Shown here one piece after another: positions 1 to 7,665 of a stretch of DNA of 38,768 bases. Origin of the DNA: Nautiliaceae bacterium (GTDB taxonomy: Bacteria > Campylobacterota > Campylobacteria > Campylobacterales > Nautiliaceae); NCBI GenBank assembly GCA_027062625.1, contig JAMOSZ010000019.1:1-38768 (forward strand), read 5' to 3'. Under the pieces are notes generated by a model. The model searched no databases and had not been told where the DNA came from. It saw only the letters and a program-made list of their open reading frames with translations. Each line of letters starts with the position of its first letter. The stretch's first letter is position 1. A program made the position numbers and the translations under genes.

Positions 1-787
1 TTGTTTTAGTTATTTCTTGTTGTGGCTTTGATTTTTGTTTTTGGGTTGGAGTTTGTTTATTTGATTTTTGTTGGATATTTTTTTGGATTTTAGTTTCTGT
101 TTTTTGTTTATTTTCTTTTTTGATTTTTGTTTTATTTTCTTTTTGATGTGTAGGTTTATTTTGGTTAGTTTGAGATTGTTGTTTTGATTTTTGATTTTTT
201 TCTTGTTTAATTTTGCTTTTTGGAAGTTCTTTTTGTTGAAGTGTTTGGTTAGTTTTTAGATTAAAAATTTGAGGAGTAGTTACATTTTCTTCTTTTTTTG
301 TTTCTTTTTTATGGGTTAAGTTATTATCTGTTAAGTTTATCTCTTTTGTTGTTTCTTTTGAAGTATTTATTGGGGTTTGGTAAGTTGGTTTTGTTAATTG
401 GGTAGTATAAGGTGGTTTTGTTAATTGAGTAGTATTTGATTGCTTGGGTTTTTGAAGGATATAGAGTATTCCACCTCCTATTATCAAAGCTACTACTGCA
501 AGGATTTTAAAATAGATATTTTTATTTTCTTGAATCTCTTTTTTTGGCTCTTCCTGTTTTGGAGCTTGTGATTGGTAATACTCTTCATATTCTTTCATAA
601 CATCATCTAACAAAGAGACTTTAAATTCTCTTTCAATTAATTTAATAAAACCTTTTAGTTTTACTTTATTTAACTTATCAAATTCTCTATTTTTTATGTA
701 ATTTAGAGAAATTGGGGAGATTTTTGTTCTTTTTGATATTTCATCAATAGAATATTTTTTGAAAAATTCATCTAATTTAGCACTCAT
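1..787 (-). CDS. RodZ-like HTH/membrane protein, 3' end outside window
   Basis: About 262 codons are visible, from an ATG at 787 to the window edge, so the C-terminus is missing. The N-terminal ~60 residues look like a small helix-turn-helix (EISKRTKISPISLNYIKN), followed by a charged stretch and one membrane segment at about residues 95-110 (YFKILAVVALIIGGGILYIL). The rest is very rich in K, Q, N and T, as expected for a disordered periplasmic tail, and holds a tandem 9-residue repeat (TTQLTKPPY/TTQLTKPTY). Cytoplasmic HTH plus one TM plus a periplasmic tail is the RodZ layout, a cell-shape protein that binds MreB. The start overlaps the end of the upstream methylase gene by 11 bases, so the two are probably cotranscribed. 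The same neighbour order is recalled from C. jejuni (Cj0152c-Cj0155c). RodZ function is inferred from architecture only. Confidence 0.6.
   Translation of the reverse strand, partial: MSAKLDEFFKKYSIDEISKRTKISPISLNYIKNREFDKLNKVKLKGFIKLIEREFKVSLLDDVMKEYEEYYQSQAPKQEEPKKEIQENKNIYFKILAVVALIIGGGILYILQKPKQSNTTQLTKPPYTTQLTKPTYQTPINTSKETTKEINLTDNNLTHKKETKKEENVTTPQIFNLKTNQTLQQKELPKSKIKQEKNQKSKQQSQTNQNKPTHQKENKTKIKKENKQKTETKIQKNIQQKSNKQTPTQKQKSKPQQEITKT
387..435. repeat. 27-bp-period tandem repeat in the RodZ-like tail
   Basis: Two 22-base copies at 387-408 and 414-435 differ at one base and lie 27 bases (nine codons) apart. They encode the tandem TTQLTKPPY / TTQLTKPTY just after the membrane segment. 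This looks like a recent in-frame duplication in a low-complexity region. Confidence 0.75.
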
Positions 788-1442
788 TGACAATCCTATC
801 TATTAAAATTCCAGCTGCAACTGATACATTTAATGAGTCAAAATCTCTTTTCATTTCAATTGTAATTATCTCATCAAGTTTTTCTTTTACCCTTTTACTA
901 AGTCCTTCCCCTTCATTCCCCATAATTAAGGCAATTTTTTCTTTTTTTGAAGGGCGGCATTTACCTCCAAAGTCAGCTCCTACTATATAATATCCTTTTG
1001 TTTTTAGGATATTTATAAGTTCAAGAATATTTTTATGCACAATAATTCTCATATCAAGAGCTGCTCCTGCACTTGTGCGTATGACTCTATCCCATTTTAG
1101 TTCTTTAATTCCTGTTAATACAATTAAATCAACTCCAAGTGCATATGCACTTCTAATAATTGCTCCAATATTTCCCATATCTGTTACATTTTCTAAAACT
1201 AATACAAAACTCCCACTAATATCCCACTCTTGGGGTGTAAAGTTTATTTTTGCAAAAAAGCCTTGGTGGTTTTGGTTTTTGCTTAATTTTTGAGCTGTTT
1301 TATTATCAATGAATTTTATTTTAAAATTTTTAAATTTTTTAAGTTCATCTTTACTTAGCTTTTTTGCAATTAAAATTTCTTCAACAATTTTAGGGTGTTT
1401 TTTAATTATGTATTCAATTACTCTTTTTCCATAAACTATCAT
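777..1442 (-). CDS. TrmH-family (SpoU) 23S rRNA 2'-O-methyltransferase, RlmB-like
   Basis: A 221-residue SPOUT methyltransferase that uses S-adenosylmethionine to methylate a ribose 2'-OH in RNA, most likely 23S rRNA. The three family motifs are in order: motif 1 around residues 85-97 (N85, N91, G93, R97 in ENVTDMGNIGAIIR), motif 2 at 171-181 (ALIMGNEGEGL) and motif 3 at 203-210 (SLNVSVAA). The N-terminal ~70 residues match the small substrate-binding domain of RlmB/TrmH proteins. It lies between rsmI and the RodZ-like gene on the same strand. There is no clear Shine-Dalgarno before the ATG at 1442, and a -10-like element lies only 7 bases upstream (see findings). The exact target nucleotide cannot be read from sequence; RlmB (G2251) is the nearest guess. 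Confidence 0.88.
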   Translation of the reverse strand: MIVYGKRVIEYIIKKHPKIVEEILIAKKLSKDELKKFKNFKIKFIDNKTAQKLSKNQNHQGFFAKINFTPQEWDISGSFVLVLENVTDMGNIGAIIRSAYALGVDLIVLTGIKELKWDRVIRTSAGAALDMRIIVHKNILELINILKTKGYYIVGADFGGKCRPSKKEKIALIMGNEGEGLSKRVKEKLDEIITIEMKRDFDSLNVSVAAGILIDRIVNEC

Positions 1443-1449
1443 AAGTAGT

Positions 1450-1458
1450 ATTTTATCA
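1450..1458 (-). promoter_or_regulatory. Extended -10 element before the TrmH gene
   Basis: On the minus strand TGA-TAAAAT lies 7 bases upstream of the ATG at 1442, in the gap after rsmI. If used, transcription would start at or next to the start codon. Confidence 0.35.
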
Positions 1459-1485
1459 AAAAAAGTTTCAATTAAAAGTTAATTT

Positions 1486-2274
1486 TTATTTTTCTTGGAG
1501 TTCTTTGTATATTTCTTTTGCTGATTTATCGCTAATTTTTGCAAGAAGTTTTGACTTTTCTTTTAAAGGAAGTGGTAAATTTAAAATATCTTCATAGTTT
1601 AAGCTTAATTTATTTTCTTTTTTTGCTTTATCAATTACAACAACCCACTCCCCTTTTGTATTTTCAAGTTCTATATCCTTTACTTTTCCTTTTATAAAGG
1701 TTTCATGGATTTTGCTTATCTCTTTTGCCAAGAATATTTCTTTGTTTGGGATAAGTTTTTTTAATTCGTTTATTAATTTTTCAATCCTATGGGGGCTTTC
1801 ATAAAGAATTGATACTTTTTTTGAGTTTATAACTTCTTTTAGCTTATTTTCTCTCTCTTTTCCTTTGTGAGGCAAAAATCCAATAAAACAAAATTCTCCC
1901 TCAAATCCACTTGCTACGAATGCGGTAAGTGCAGCGTTTGCTCCTGGTATTACGCTATATGGGATTTTATTTTGTTGAGCAAATTGGATGAGTTTGCTTC
2001 CAGGGTCACTAATTCCTGGCATTCCAGCATCGCTTACATATACACATTTTTTAGTTATAAGTTCATTTTTATCAATATTTTTGATAACTTTATCTTCATT
2101 ATGAGAATGCATAGAGATAAATTTTTTATTAAGAGGAATGTTTAAAAGATTTAGGAGTTTTTTGGTAACCCTTGTATCTTCACAAAAAATTACTTCTGCT
2201 TCGTTTAGGGCTAAAAGAGCCCTTTTAGAAATATCGTCTAAATTGCCAATTGGAGTTGGGACAAATAAAAGCAA
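1486..2274 (-). CDS. rsmI: 16S rRNA (cytidine1402-2'-O)-methyltransferase RsmI
   Basis: A 262-residue tetrapyrrole-methylase-fold enzyme that 2'-O-methylates C1402 in the decoding centre of 16S rRNA using SAM. Diagnostic motifs are VPTPIGNLDDIS near the N-terminus, FCEDTRVTKKLL, the glycine-rich VSDAGMPGISDPG near residues 79-92, and VIPGANAALTAFVASGF. The only start giving the normal N-terminus is a TTG at 2274, immediately after the TAA stop of rpmE (TAA|TTG), so translation is probably coupled to rpmE termination. The rpmE-rsmI-TrmH order is conserved in Campylobacter as far as I recall. Length matches the family. Confidence 0.93.
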   Translation of the reverse strand: MLLFVPTPIGNLDDISKRALLALNEAEVIFCEDTRVTKKLLNLLNIPLNKKFISMHSHNEDKVIKNIDKNELITKKCVYVSDAGMPGISDPGSKLIQFAQQNKIPYSVIPGANAALTAFVASGFEGEFCFIGFLPHKGKERENKLKEVINSKKVSILYESPHRIEKLINELKKLIPNKEIFLAKEISKIHETFIKGKVKDIELENTKGEWVVVIDKAKKENKLSLNYEDILNLPLPLKEKSKLLAKISDKSAKEIYKELQEK

Positions 2275-2475
2275 TTAAGCAAGTCCGTATTTTTTCTTAA
2301 ATTTATCTACTTTACCACCAACATTTAAGTTTCTCTCTTTACCTGTATAAAATGGGTGGCATTTGTCACAAACTTCAATTCTAAGAGTTGGTCTATCTGA
2401 GAATACAACAAAGCTATGTCCGCAAGTGCAAGTTACTTGGCATTCCATAATTTCTGGATGAATTCCTTTTTTCAT
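2275..2475 (-). CDS. rpmE: 50S ribosomal protein L31 (zinc-binding type)
   Basis: A 66-residue ribosomal protein of the large subunit. MKKGIHPE at the N-terminus, the C-x-C pair in VTCTCGHSF and the CxxC in EVCDKCHPFYTG mark the zinc-containing (C+) form of L31; HPFYTGKE is the family signature. An AAGGAT Shine-Dalgarno precedes the ATG at 2475. It is the first gene of the rpmE-rsmI-TrmH-RodZ-like run on the minus strand. The zinc-binding form can act as a zinc store in other bacteria; no zinc-free paralogue is seen here. Confidence 0.97.
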   Translation of the reverse strand: MKKGIHPEIMECQVTCTCGHSFVVFSDRPTLRIEVCDKCHPFYTGKERNLNVGGKVDKFKKKYGLA

Positions 2476-2599
2476 TATTAATCCTTTTGTAGCTTTTTTG
2501 AGTTTGAAATTTTACTTTCTTTTTCTTAAATATTGCTTAATTTAAGTTTTTTTTAAGGATAGTAGATGTCTAATAAAAGTGATTGGCACTATTTTTGCG

Positions 2600-2626
2600 A
2601 AAAACCAAGAGAATTAAGCTCTTGGT
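2600..2626 (-). terminator. Rho-independent terminator of the RRM gene
   Basis: An 8-bp perfect inverted repeat (ACCAAGAG / CTCTTGGT, 2604-2611 and 2619-2626) with a 7-base loop, followed on the minus strand by a T-run. It overlaps the last codons and stop of the RRM gene and separates it from rpmE. Confidence 0.75.
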
Positions 2627-2856
2627 CTTGCTTCGTTTACTCTAAGTCTTCTTCCTTGAAACTCTTTTCCATCGAGTTCTTCAATTGCACTCTCAGCTCC
2701 GCTTTCCATATCTATAAATCCAAAACCTTTGCTTCTTCCTGTTTCTCTATCTATAATGATTTTTGCTGATAAAACTTCTCCATATTGAGAGAAAAGTTCT
2801 TTTAGCTCATCAGCAGTTGCGTTATAGTTAATGTTTCCTACATAAATTGTTTTCAT
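2614..2856 (-). CDS. Small single-RRM RNA-binding protein
   Basis: An 80-residue protein made of one RNA recognition motif and almost nothing else. RNP2 is at residues 4-9 (IYVGNI) and RNP1 at 43-50 (KGFGFIDM), and the beta-alpha-beta spacing is intact; the tail is short and basic (RRLRVNEARPRA). Such small RRM proteins bind single-stranded RNA and are known from cyanobacteria and Campylobacterota; in cyanobacteria several are cold-induced. No glycine-rich tail is present. It has its own TATAAT promoter, an AGGAAA Shine-Dalgarno and its own terminator, so it is a monocistronic unit. The RNA targets are unknown. Confidence 0.92.
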   Translation of the reverse strand: MKTIYVGNINYNATADELKELFSQYGEVLSAKIIIDRETGRSKGFGFIDMESGAESAIEELDGKEFQGRRLRVNEARPRA

Positions 2857-2886
2857 TTGTTTTCCTAAAAATTAATTTGCACTGAC

Positions 2887-2892
2887 ATTATA
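2887..2892 (-). promoter_or_regulatory. -10 box of the RRM gene
   Basis: A perfect TATAAT on the minus strand 30 bases upstream of the ATG at 2856, with an AGGAAA Shine-Dalgarno at 2861-2866. No -35 consensus is evident. Confidence 0.6.
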
Positions 2893-2921
2893 TCCATAAA
2901 ATTCAAAAAAAGCAAATAAAA

Positions 2922-2930
2922 TGGTAAAAT
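2922..2930 (+). promoter_or_regulatory. Extended -10 of the 144-residue gene
   Basis: TGG-TAAAAT ends about 19 bases before the ATG at 2950 and is followed by an AGGAAG Shine-Dalgarno. It is back to back with the RRM promoter. Confidence 0.45.
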
Positions 2931-2949
2931 TTTATAAAAAAGGAAGAAA

Positions 2950-3384
2950 ATGAGTATAAAAAAACATTATGTAGAATTTAGAAATGCGTTAAGTAAAGGT
3001 GATATTCAAAAAGCAACTGAGGAGTTTGAGAAAGCTTTTAATGAAGCTTTTATTTTATATCAGCATAAACTTACAAACAATGAAAAATTTAATCTTAGCG
3101 ATGAAGAGGAGCTTTTTGCGGTTGTAACTCTTTTTGATAATATGATAGGCTTTTATAAAGAGGGGATGATTGATGAGGGGGTTGCGTTTGCTGAGTCTAT
3201 GGTTGAGCTTGTTGATTCTCCTAAATTAAAGGAGATGTTTAAAAGCTTTTCGCTTGGAATGCAAGCTGGAATTCCTCTTGATGAATTTATGAGAGAGTAT
3301 GTTGATTTGAGTAAAGTTGATGAAGAGTATCCTCAATTTTTATGCAACTTTAAAGAGAAGATAAAAGAACTTATTCAAGAGTAG
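2950..3384 (+). CDS. Uncharacterised acidic helical protein
   Basis: A 144-residue protein I do not recognise. It starts MSIKKHYVEFRNALSKGDI and is predicted almost wholly alpha-helical and acidic, with alternating short helices (KGDIQKATEEFEKAFNEAF, EEELFAVVTLFDNMIGFYKEG) that resemble TPR-type helical pairs, though no clean TPR consensus is met. There is no signal peptide or membrane segment, so it is probably cytoplasmic. A good Shine-Dalgarno (AGGAAG) precedes the ATG. It is transcribed alone towards dnaE, and the last 14 bases of the two genes overlap tail to tail. Codon usage looks like its neighbours, so it is likely a real gene. Confidence 0.75.
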   Translation: MSIKKHYVEFRNALSKGDIQKATEEFEKAFNEAFILYQHKLTNNEKFNLSDEEELFAVVTLFDNMIGFYKEGMIDEGVAFAESMVELVDSPKLKEMFKSFSLGMQAGIPLDEFMREYVDLSKVDEEYPQFLCNFKEKIKELIQE

Positions 3385-6300
3385 TTAGTGAAGTTTTTAT
3401 TCTTGTATCAATTTGTAAGATGAATCCAAAAGGCGTTTTTAGTTGAAGTATGGCTTTTTTGTTACCCGGGTGTTTAGTTAGAAGATTGTAGATTTGAATA
3501 AGTTCTTCTTCATAATTTTTTGAGAGGGTTTTTGTTAGGATTATACTCTCTTCTTTAATTGCTCCTTTTTCACTCTCTGCTTCTTTTAGGGTTAGAATTT
3601 TTCTTGCACTAAGCCTTATAAACTCTCCGTTTTTATCAACAAATGCTTTAATGGCAATTGGACTCTCTTTTAGGGCTTCAAGTTTTTCTAAATCTCTAAA
3701 TACCATAATGCTAATTTTACCGTGATAGTCCATAAGAGTTATAATTGCAAATTTATTACCTTTTTTTGAGATTTTGTATTGAATTTTGTCAATTTTTCCA
3801 ACAAATAGTGCTTCTTTTCCGATTAAACCTTCTAAATCGCTTGATAGGTTGTAGTTTAGTTTTTCAATTTGTTCTTTATAAGGGTCAAGCGGATGAGCTG
3901 ATACATAAAATCCAAGAGTTTGAAACTCTTTTTCTAAGAGCGTTTGGGTATCAAACTCTTCAAAAGGCATAATTTGAAGTTTCTCTTTTATCTCCTCTTC
4001 ATCGGCAATTGTAGCAAACAAAGAGTTTTTGTGCTTTATTGCGTTTTTTCTCTCTTCTACTCTTCTTTTAAAGTCAAGCATTGCTTCTAAGTTATTAAGA
4101 AGAGTTTTTCTATTATATCCAAAGCTATCAAGAGCTCCTGCTTTTATTAATTGTTCTAAAACTTTTTTGTTTACTTTGCTTGTGTCAATTTTTAAGATAA
4201 AATCTTCTAAATTTTTAAAAGGTCTATTTTGAATAATGGACTCAATTGCTTTAATTCCAACTCCTTTAATTGCACTAAGTCCAAATAAAATTTTATTATC
4301 AAGTGGGGTAAATTCTGCATTTGATTTTTGAATGTCTGGTGGTAAAATCTCAATTCCAAGTGATTTTGCTTCATCAATATATTTTGCGATTTTGTCTGTA
4401 TTATCAGCATCGTATGTAAGAAGAGAAGCAAAAAACTCAGTTGGATAGTAAGTTTTTAAGTAAGTTGTTTGATATGTAATCATAGCATAAGCGGCTGAGT
4501 GAGATTTGTTAAATCCATATCCTGCAAATTTTTCAATCAGGTTAAAAAGGGCTTTTGCATTCTCATACGAAAATCCCCTCTCACTTGCCCTTTTTGCAAA
4601 CTCTTCGGCATATTTTGCCATAAGGTCGGCTTTTTTCTTACCCATAGCCCTTCTTATAATATCAGCTTCACCTAAGCTAAATCCTCCAATTGCTTGAACT
4701 ATTTGCATAACTTGCTCTTGATAGACAATTACTCCATAAGTTGGTTCTAAGATAGGTTTTAGTACTTCTTCAAACTCTTCATAAAAGTAGCTAATTGGTT
4801 TTCTTCCGTGTTTTCTTTCAATGTAATCATCAAGCATCCCTGCATCCATAGGACCTGGGCGATAGAGGGCTAGCATAGCGATAATATCTTCAAAATTTGT
4901 AGGCTTTAATCTTTTTGCTAAATCTCTCATCCCATCTGATTCAATTTGGAAAAGCCCAAGGGTTTTTCCGCTTTGGATTAATTCGAAAACTTTTTTATCA
5001 TCAAGGGTTAAATCATCAATATTTATCTTTTTATTTTTGTTGAATTTTATAAATTTAACCGCTTTATCAATTACTGAGAGAGTTTTTAATCCAAGAAAGT
5101 CAAATTTAATCAAATCAACCGGTTCAAGATAGTTTAAAGAGTATTGAGTAGTGTGGAAATTGTCTTTTTGATGTTGTTTATATAGGGGTGATTTTTCCCA
5201 AAGTTTTGTATCGCTTATTACAACTCCTGCTGCGTGTTTTCCTGTGTTTCTTTTTACCCCTTCAAGCGCCTCTCCAAAAGAGTAAAGTCTCTCATAAAGA
5301 GGGTCCTCTTTTATTATTTGATTAATCTTCTCTTCAATCTCTTTTGCTTCATTTAGAGTAATTCCAAGTTTATCTGGGATTAATTTTACAAATCTATCAG
5401 CTTCACTATAATCAATTCCAAAAATTCTTGCAACATCTCTTAATACTCCTTTTGCAAGTAATGAACCAAAGGTAATAACTTGGGCTACATTTTCGTTTCC
5501 ATATTTTTGTTGCACATACTCAATAACTTCATCTCTTCTATCTTGGCAAAAATCTACATCAATATCTGGCATAGAAACTCTCTGTGGATTTAAAAACCTC
5601 TCAAACAAAAGCCCATATTTTATTGGGTCAATGTTTGTAATTTCAAGTGCATATGCTACTAAACTCCCAGCAGCACTCCCTCTCCCAGGACCAACTGGGA
5701 TAGGGTTTCCATCTCCTCTTAAATGGCGACTTGGGTCTTTTGCGTAGTTGATAAAATCCCACACTATTAGCATATATCCTGGGAATTTCATCTTTTTAAT
5801 AATATCCATCTCATACTCTAATCTTTTTTTATACTTATCGTGAAGGTTTGGGGGGATTTTTTTTAGTCTTTTTTTAAGCCCTTCTTTACATTTGTACTCA
5901 AAGTATTCAACATCATTTGTAATATCAAGCCCCTCAGCTTTTGCATACTCTTTTGTAAATTTAAAAGTTGGAGGAGTTGGATTATTTAGAGGGATTTGTA
6001 TATCTATATTTTCAAATAGGCTTTTATTATTTTCTAAGGCGTCTTTTACATCTTTAAAAATTTCTTCATACTCTTCTTTATTTTTTAGATAATATTTTCC
6101 TATGTCAAATTCTCTGTGGATATCATCAAATTGTTTATTCTCTTCAATACATTCAAGTGCGTCTTTGTAGATGTAATCAAGTTTATTGAGGTAGTAGATA
6201 TTGCTTGAAGCAATTAAAGGGATATTGCACTCTTTGCTAAGATTTATTAAATCGTTTTCAATTAAGCTCTCTTTAAAATTATCTCTTCTAAATTCTAAGT

Positions 6301-6802
6301 AAAGCTCTTTTAAATCTTTTTTTAAACTATTTAAAATCTCTTTTGCTCTCTCATATCCAGCTGCTCCTTTTAAAATATTTTTTTCATCCGTAATATTTAA
6401 GTGAAATCCAATCTCACTCTCTAACATTGGCAAGATAATTGCAATATTGTCTTGATTTTTTATAAGCTCTTCATAAGGTAAAATTGGTTTTTCATTTTCC
6501 ATGTGATAAAGATAGCTAATTGAGCTTAAATACATTAAATTTTTATATCCTTGGTAATTTTTAGCAGTTAGAATCATTCTGTGAGTTGAATTATCCTTTT
6601 TTACCCAAACCTCAGTTGAAATTATTGGCTTAATCTCTTCTTTTTTGCAACTCTCATAAAATTCAATTGCACTAAACATATTATCAAGCTCACAAATCCC
6701 AAGACTTTTATACCCAAGCTCTTTTGCCTTTTTTACAAGGTCTTTAATTTTTAAAGGAGAGTGAAGCAAAGAGTAATCGCTATGGATATGAAAAGGTATC
6801 AC
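3371..6802 (-). CDS. dnaE: DNA polymerase III alpha subunit (DnaE)
   Basis: The 1143-residue replicative polymerase catalytic subunit. The N-terminal PHP domain starts at once (FHIHSDYSLLHSP, with H5, H7 and D9). The polymerase palm has GPGRGSAAGS at 371-380 and the catalytic aspartates in MPDIDVDF at 411-418, with the third acidic residue in the IKFDFLGLKTL motif. Fingers and helix-hairpin-helix regions follow, then an OB fold around residues 970-1040 (LFVGKIDKIQ...KISIMVF). Length is normal for DnaE1. It is convergent with the 144-residue gene (14-base overlap) and follows the restriction-modification pair on the same strand with a 26-base gap. Confidence 0.98.
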   Translation of the reverse strand: MIPFHIHSDYSLLHSPLKIKDLVKKAKELGYKSLGICELDNMFSAIEFYESCKKEEIKPIISTEVWVKKDNSTHRMILTAKNYQGYKNLMYLSSISYLYHMENEKPILPYEELIKNQDNIAIILPMLESEIGFHLNITDEKNILKGAAGYERAKEILNSLKKDLKELYLEFRRDNFKESLIENDLINLSKECNIPLIASSNIYYLNKLDYIYKDALECIEENKQFDDIHREFDIGKYYLKNKEEYEEIFKDVKDALENNKSLFENIDIQIPLNNPTPPTFKFTKEYAKAEGLDITNDVEYFEYKCKEGLKKRLKKIPPNLHDKYKKRLEYEMDIIKKMKFPGYMLIVWDFINYAKDPSRHLRGDGNPIPVGPGRGSAAGSLVAYALEITNIDPIKYGLLFERFLNPQRVSMPDIDVDFCQDRRDEVIEYVQQKYGNENVAQVITFGSLLAKGVLRDVARIFGIDYSEADRFVKLIPDKLGITLNEAKEIEEKINQIIKEDPLYERLYSFGEALEGVKRNTGKHAAGVVISDTKLWEKSPLYKQHQKDNFHTTQYSLNYLEPVDLIKFDFLGLKTLSVIDKAVKFIKFNKNKKINIDDLTLDDKKVFELIQSGKTLGLFQIESDGMRDLAKRLKPTNFEDIIAMLALYRPGPMDAGMLDDYIERKHGRKPISYFYEEFEEVLKPILEPTYGVIVYQEQVMQIVQAIGGFSLGEADIIRRAMGKKKADLMAKYAEEFAKRASERGFSYENAKALFNLIEKFAGYGFNKSHSAAYAMITYQTTYLKTYYPTEFFASLLTYDADNTDKIAKYIDEAKSLGIEILPPDIQKSNAEFTPLDNKILFGLSAIKGVGIKAIESIIQNRPFKNLEDFILKIDTSKVNKKVLEQLIKAGALDSFGYNRKTLLNNLEAMLDFKRRVEERKNAIKHKNSLFATIADEEEIKEKLQIMPFEEFDTQTLLEKEFQTLGFYVSAHPLDPYKEQIEKLNYNLSSDLEGLIGKEALFVGKIDKIQYKISKKGNKFAIITLMDYHGKISIMVFRDLEKLEALKESPIAIKAFVDKNGEFIRLSARKILTLKEAESEKGAIKEESIILTKTLSKNYEEELIQIYNLLTKHPGNKKAILQLKTPFGFILQIDTRIKTSLTTLE

Positions 6803-6828
6803 ACTTATCCTTTTTTGTGAAATTGTAA

Positions 6829-7665
6829 CTAAAAAAGAGTGGTTTTAGGTTTATGTTTACCTGTAAACTCACCTCTTGCTTTTCTCTCTTTAAAGCTTTT
6901 TTTTACTTGATGCTTTTTTAATTCTTCTTTTATTTTTGGAAGTTCTTGTTGATAGTTTTTTAATCTCTCTTTTGCAAAGTCTGCATACTCTTTTACTTTT
7001 TCAATTCCAATATAATTGTGATTTAGGGCTTTTGCAGCTACAAGGGTTGTGCCGCTTCCAGCAAATGGGTCAAGTATTATTTTGTTTTTTTCTTCATCAA
7101 AAATTGAATAAATTATTCTGGTTGGAATTTCTATTGGGAAAGGGGCTGGGTGGGGATTGTTTTTTTCTGGTGGAATTTTCCAAATTGAAGTTAAAAGAGC
7201 GTGCTTGGATAAAAGTTCATCTCCGATTAAATCTTTTTTATCTCTTGGTTTGTAAAGCCAGTATATTCTCTCTTCTACTTGCCAAAATCTCCAACCTCTT
7301 ATATTAGCTGCAATTCCTCTATCCCAAATTATCTCTTGACGGATATGCCAATTTGATTTGCTAATCCACTCTATTGGATGGAGCATAATACCTTTTTCCC
7401 AACGTATTTTGTGATTATAAAAAAAACTACTTCCTGGTTTTATTACTCTGTATACTTCATTTAAAACTTCTATTTGCCATTTTTGATACTCTTCTTCTTT
7501 TATTTTATCACTTATACCTTTATATTTTACATTTTTAACAAGCCACCCTTTTTTATTTTCGCCTTTGTTATAAGGAGGAGAAGTAATTGCTAAATCTATG
7601 CTGTTATCAGGAAGTGATTTTAAAACTTCTAAAACATCTCCAATGTAGATTTTATTTAGCTCCAT
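6829..7665 (-). CDS. Type II DNA methyltransferase (N4-cytosine/N6-adenine, beta class)
   Basis: A 278-residue amino-DNA methyltransferase. The catalytic motif IV (TSPPYN, 28-33) lies at the N-terminus and the SAM-binding motif I (DPFAGSGTT, 199-207) near the C-terminus, which is the beta-class order. SPPY is common in N4-cytosine methylases but also occurs in N6-adenine ones, so the modified base is uncertain. The lysine-rich tail (KKSFKERKARGEFTGKHKPK) may help bind DNA. Its start overlaps the end of the upstream gene by 14 bases, a layout typical of a modification gene coupled to its restriction gene. Recognition sequence not determinable by reading. Confidence 0.9.
   Translation of the reverse strand: MELNKIYIGDVLEVLKSLPDNSIDLAITSPPYNKGENKKGWLVKNVKYKGISDKIKEEEYQKWQIEVLNEVYRVIKPGSSFFYNHKIRWEKGIMLHPIEWISKSNWHIRQEIIWDRGIAANIRGWRFWQVEERIYWLYKPRDKKDLIGDELLSKHALLTSIWKIPPEKNNPHPAPFPIEIPTRIIYSIFDEEKNKIILDPFAGSGTTLVAAKALNHNYIGIEKVKEYADFAKERLKNYQQELPKIKEELKKHQVKKSFKERKARGEFTGKHKPKTTLF

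Noticed and set aside
1-260. T/G-rich low-complexity DNA resembling a repeat array or CRISPR
   Set aside because: Read on the minus strand it is an open frame rich in Lys, Gln, Asn and Thr codons; no regular repeat-spacer spacing.
2010-2016. GGAxx and other short matches suggesting riboswitches before ribA, thrC or aroF
   Set aside because: The leaders are only about 20-50 bases long, too short for FMN, threonine-leader or other riboswitch/attenuator structures, and no conserved core was seen.
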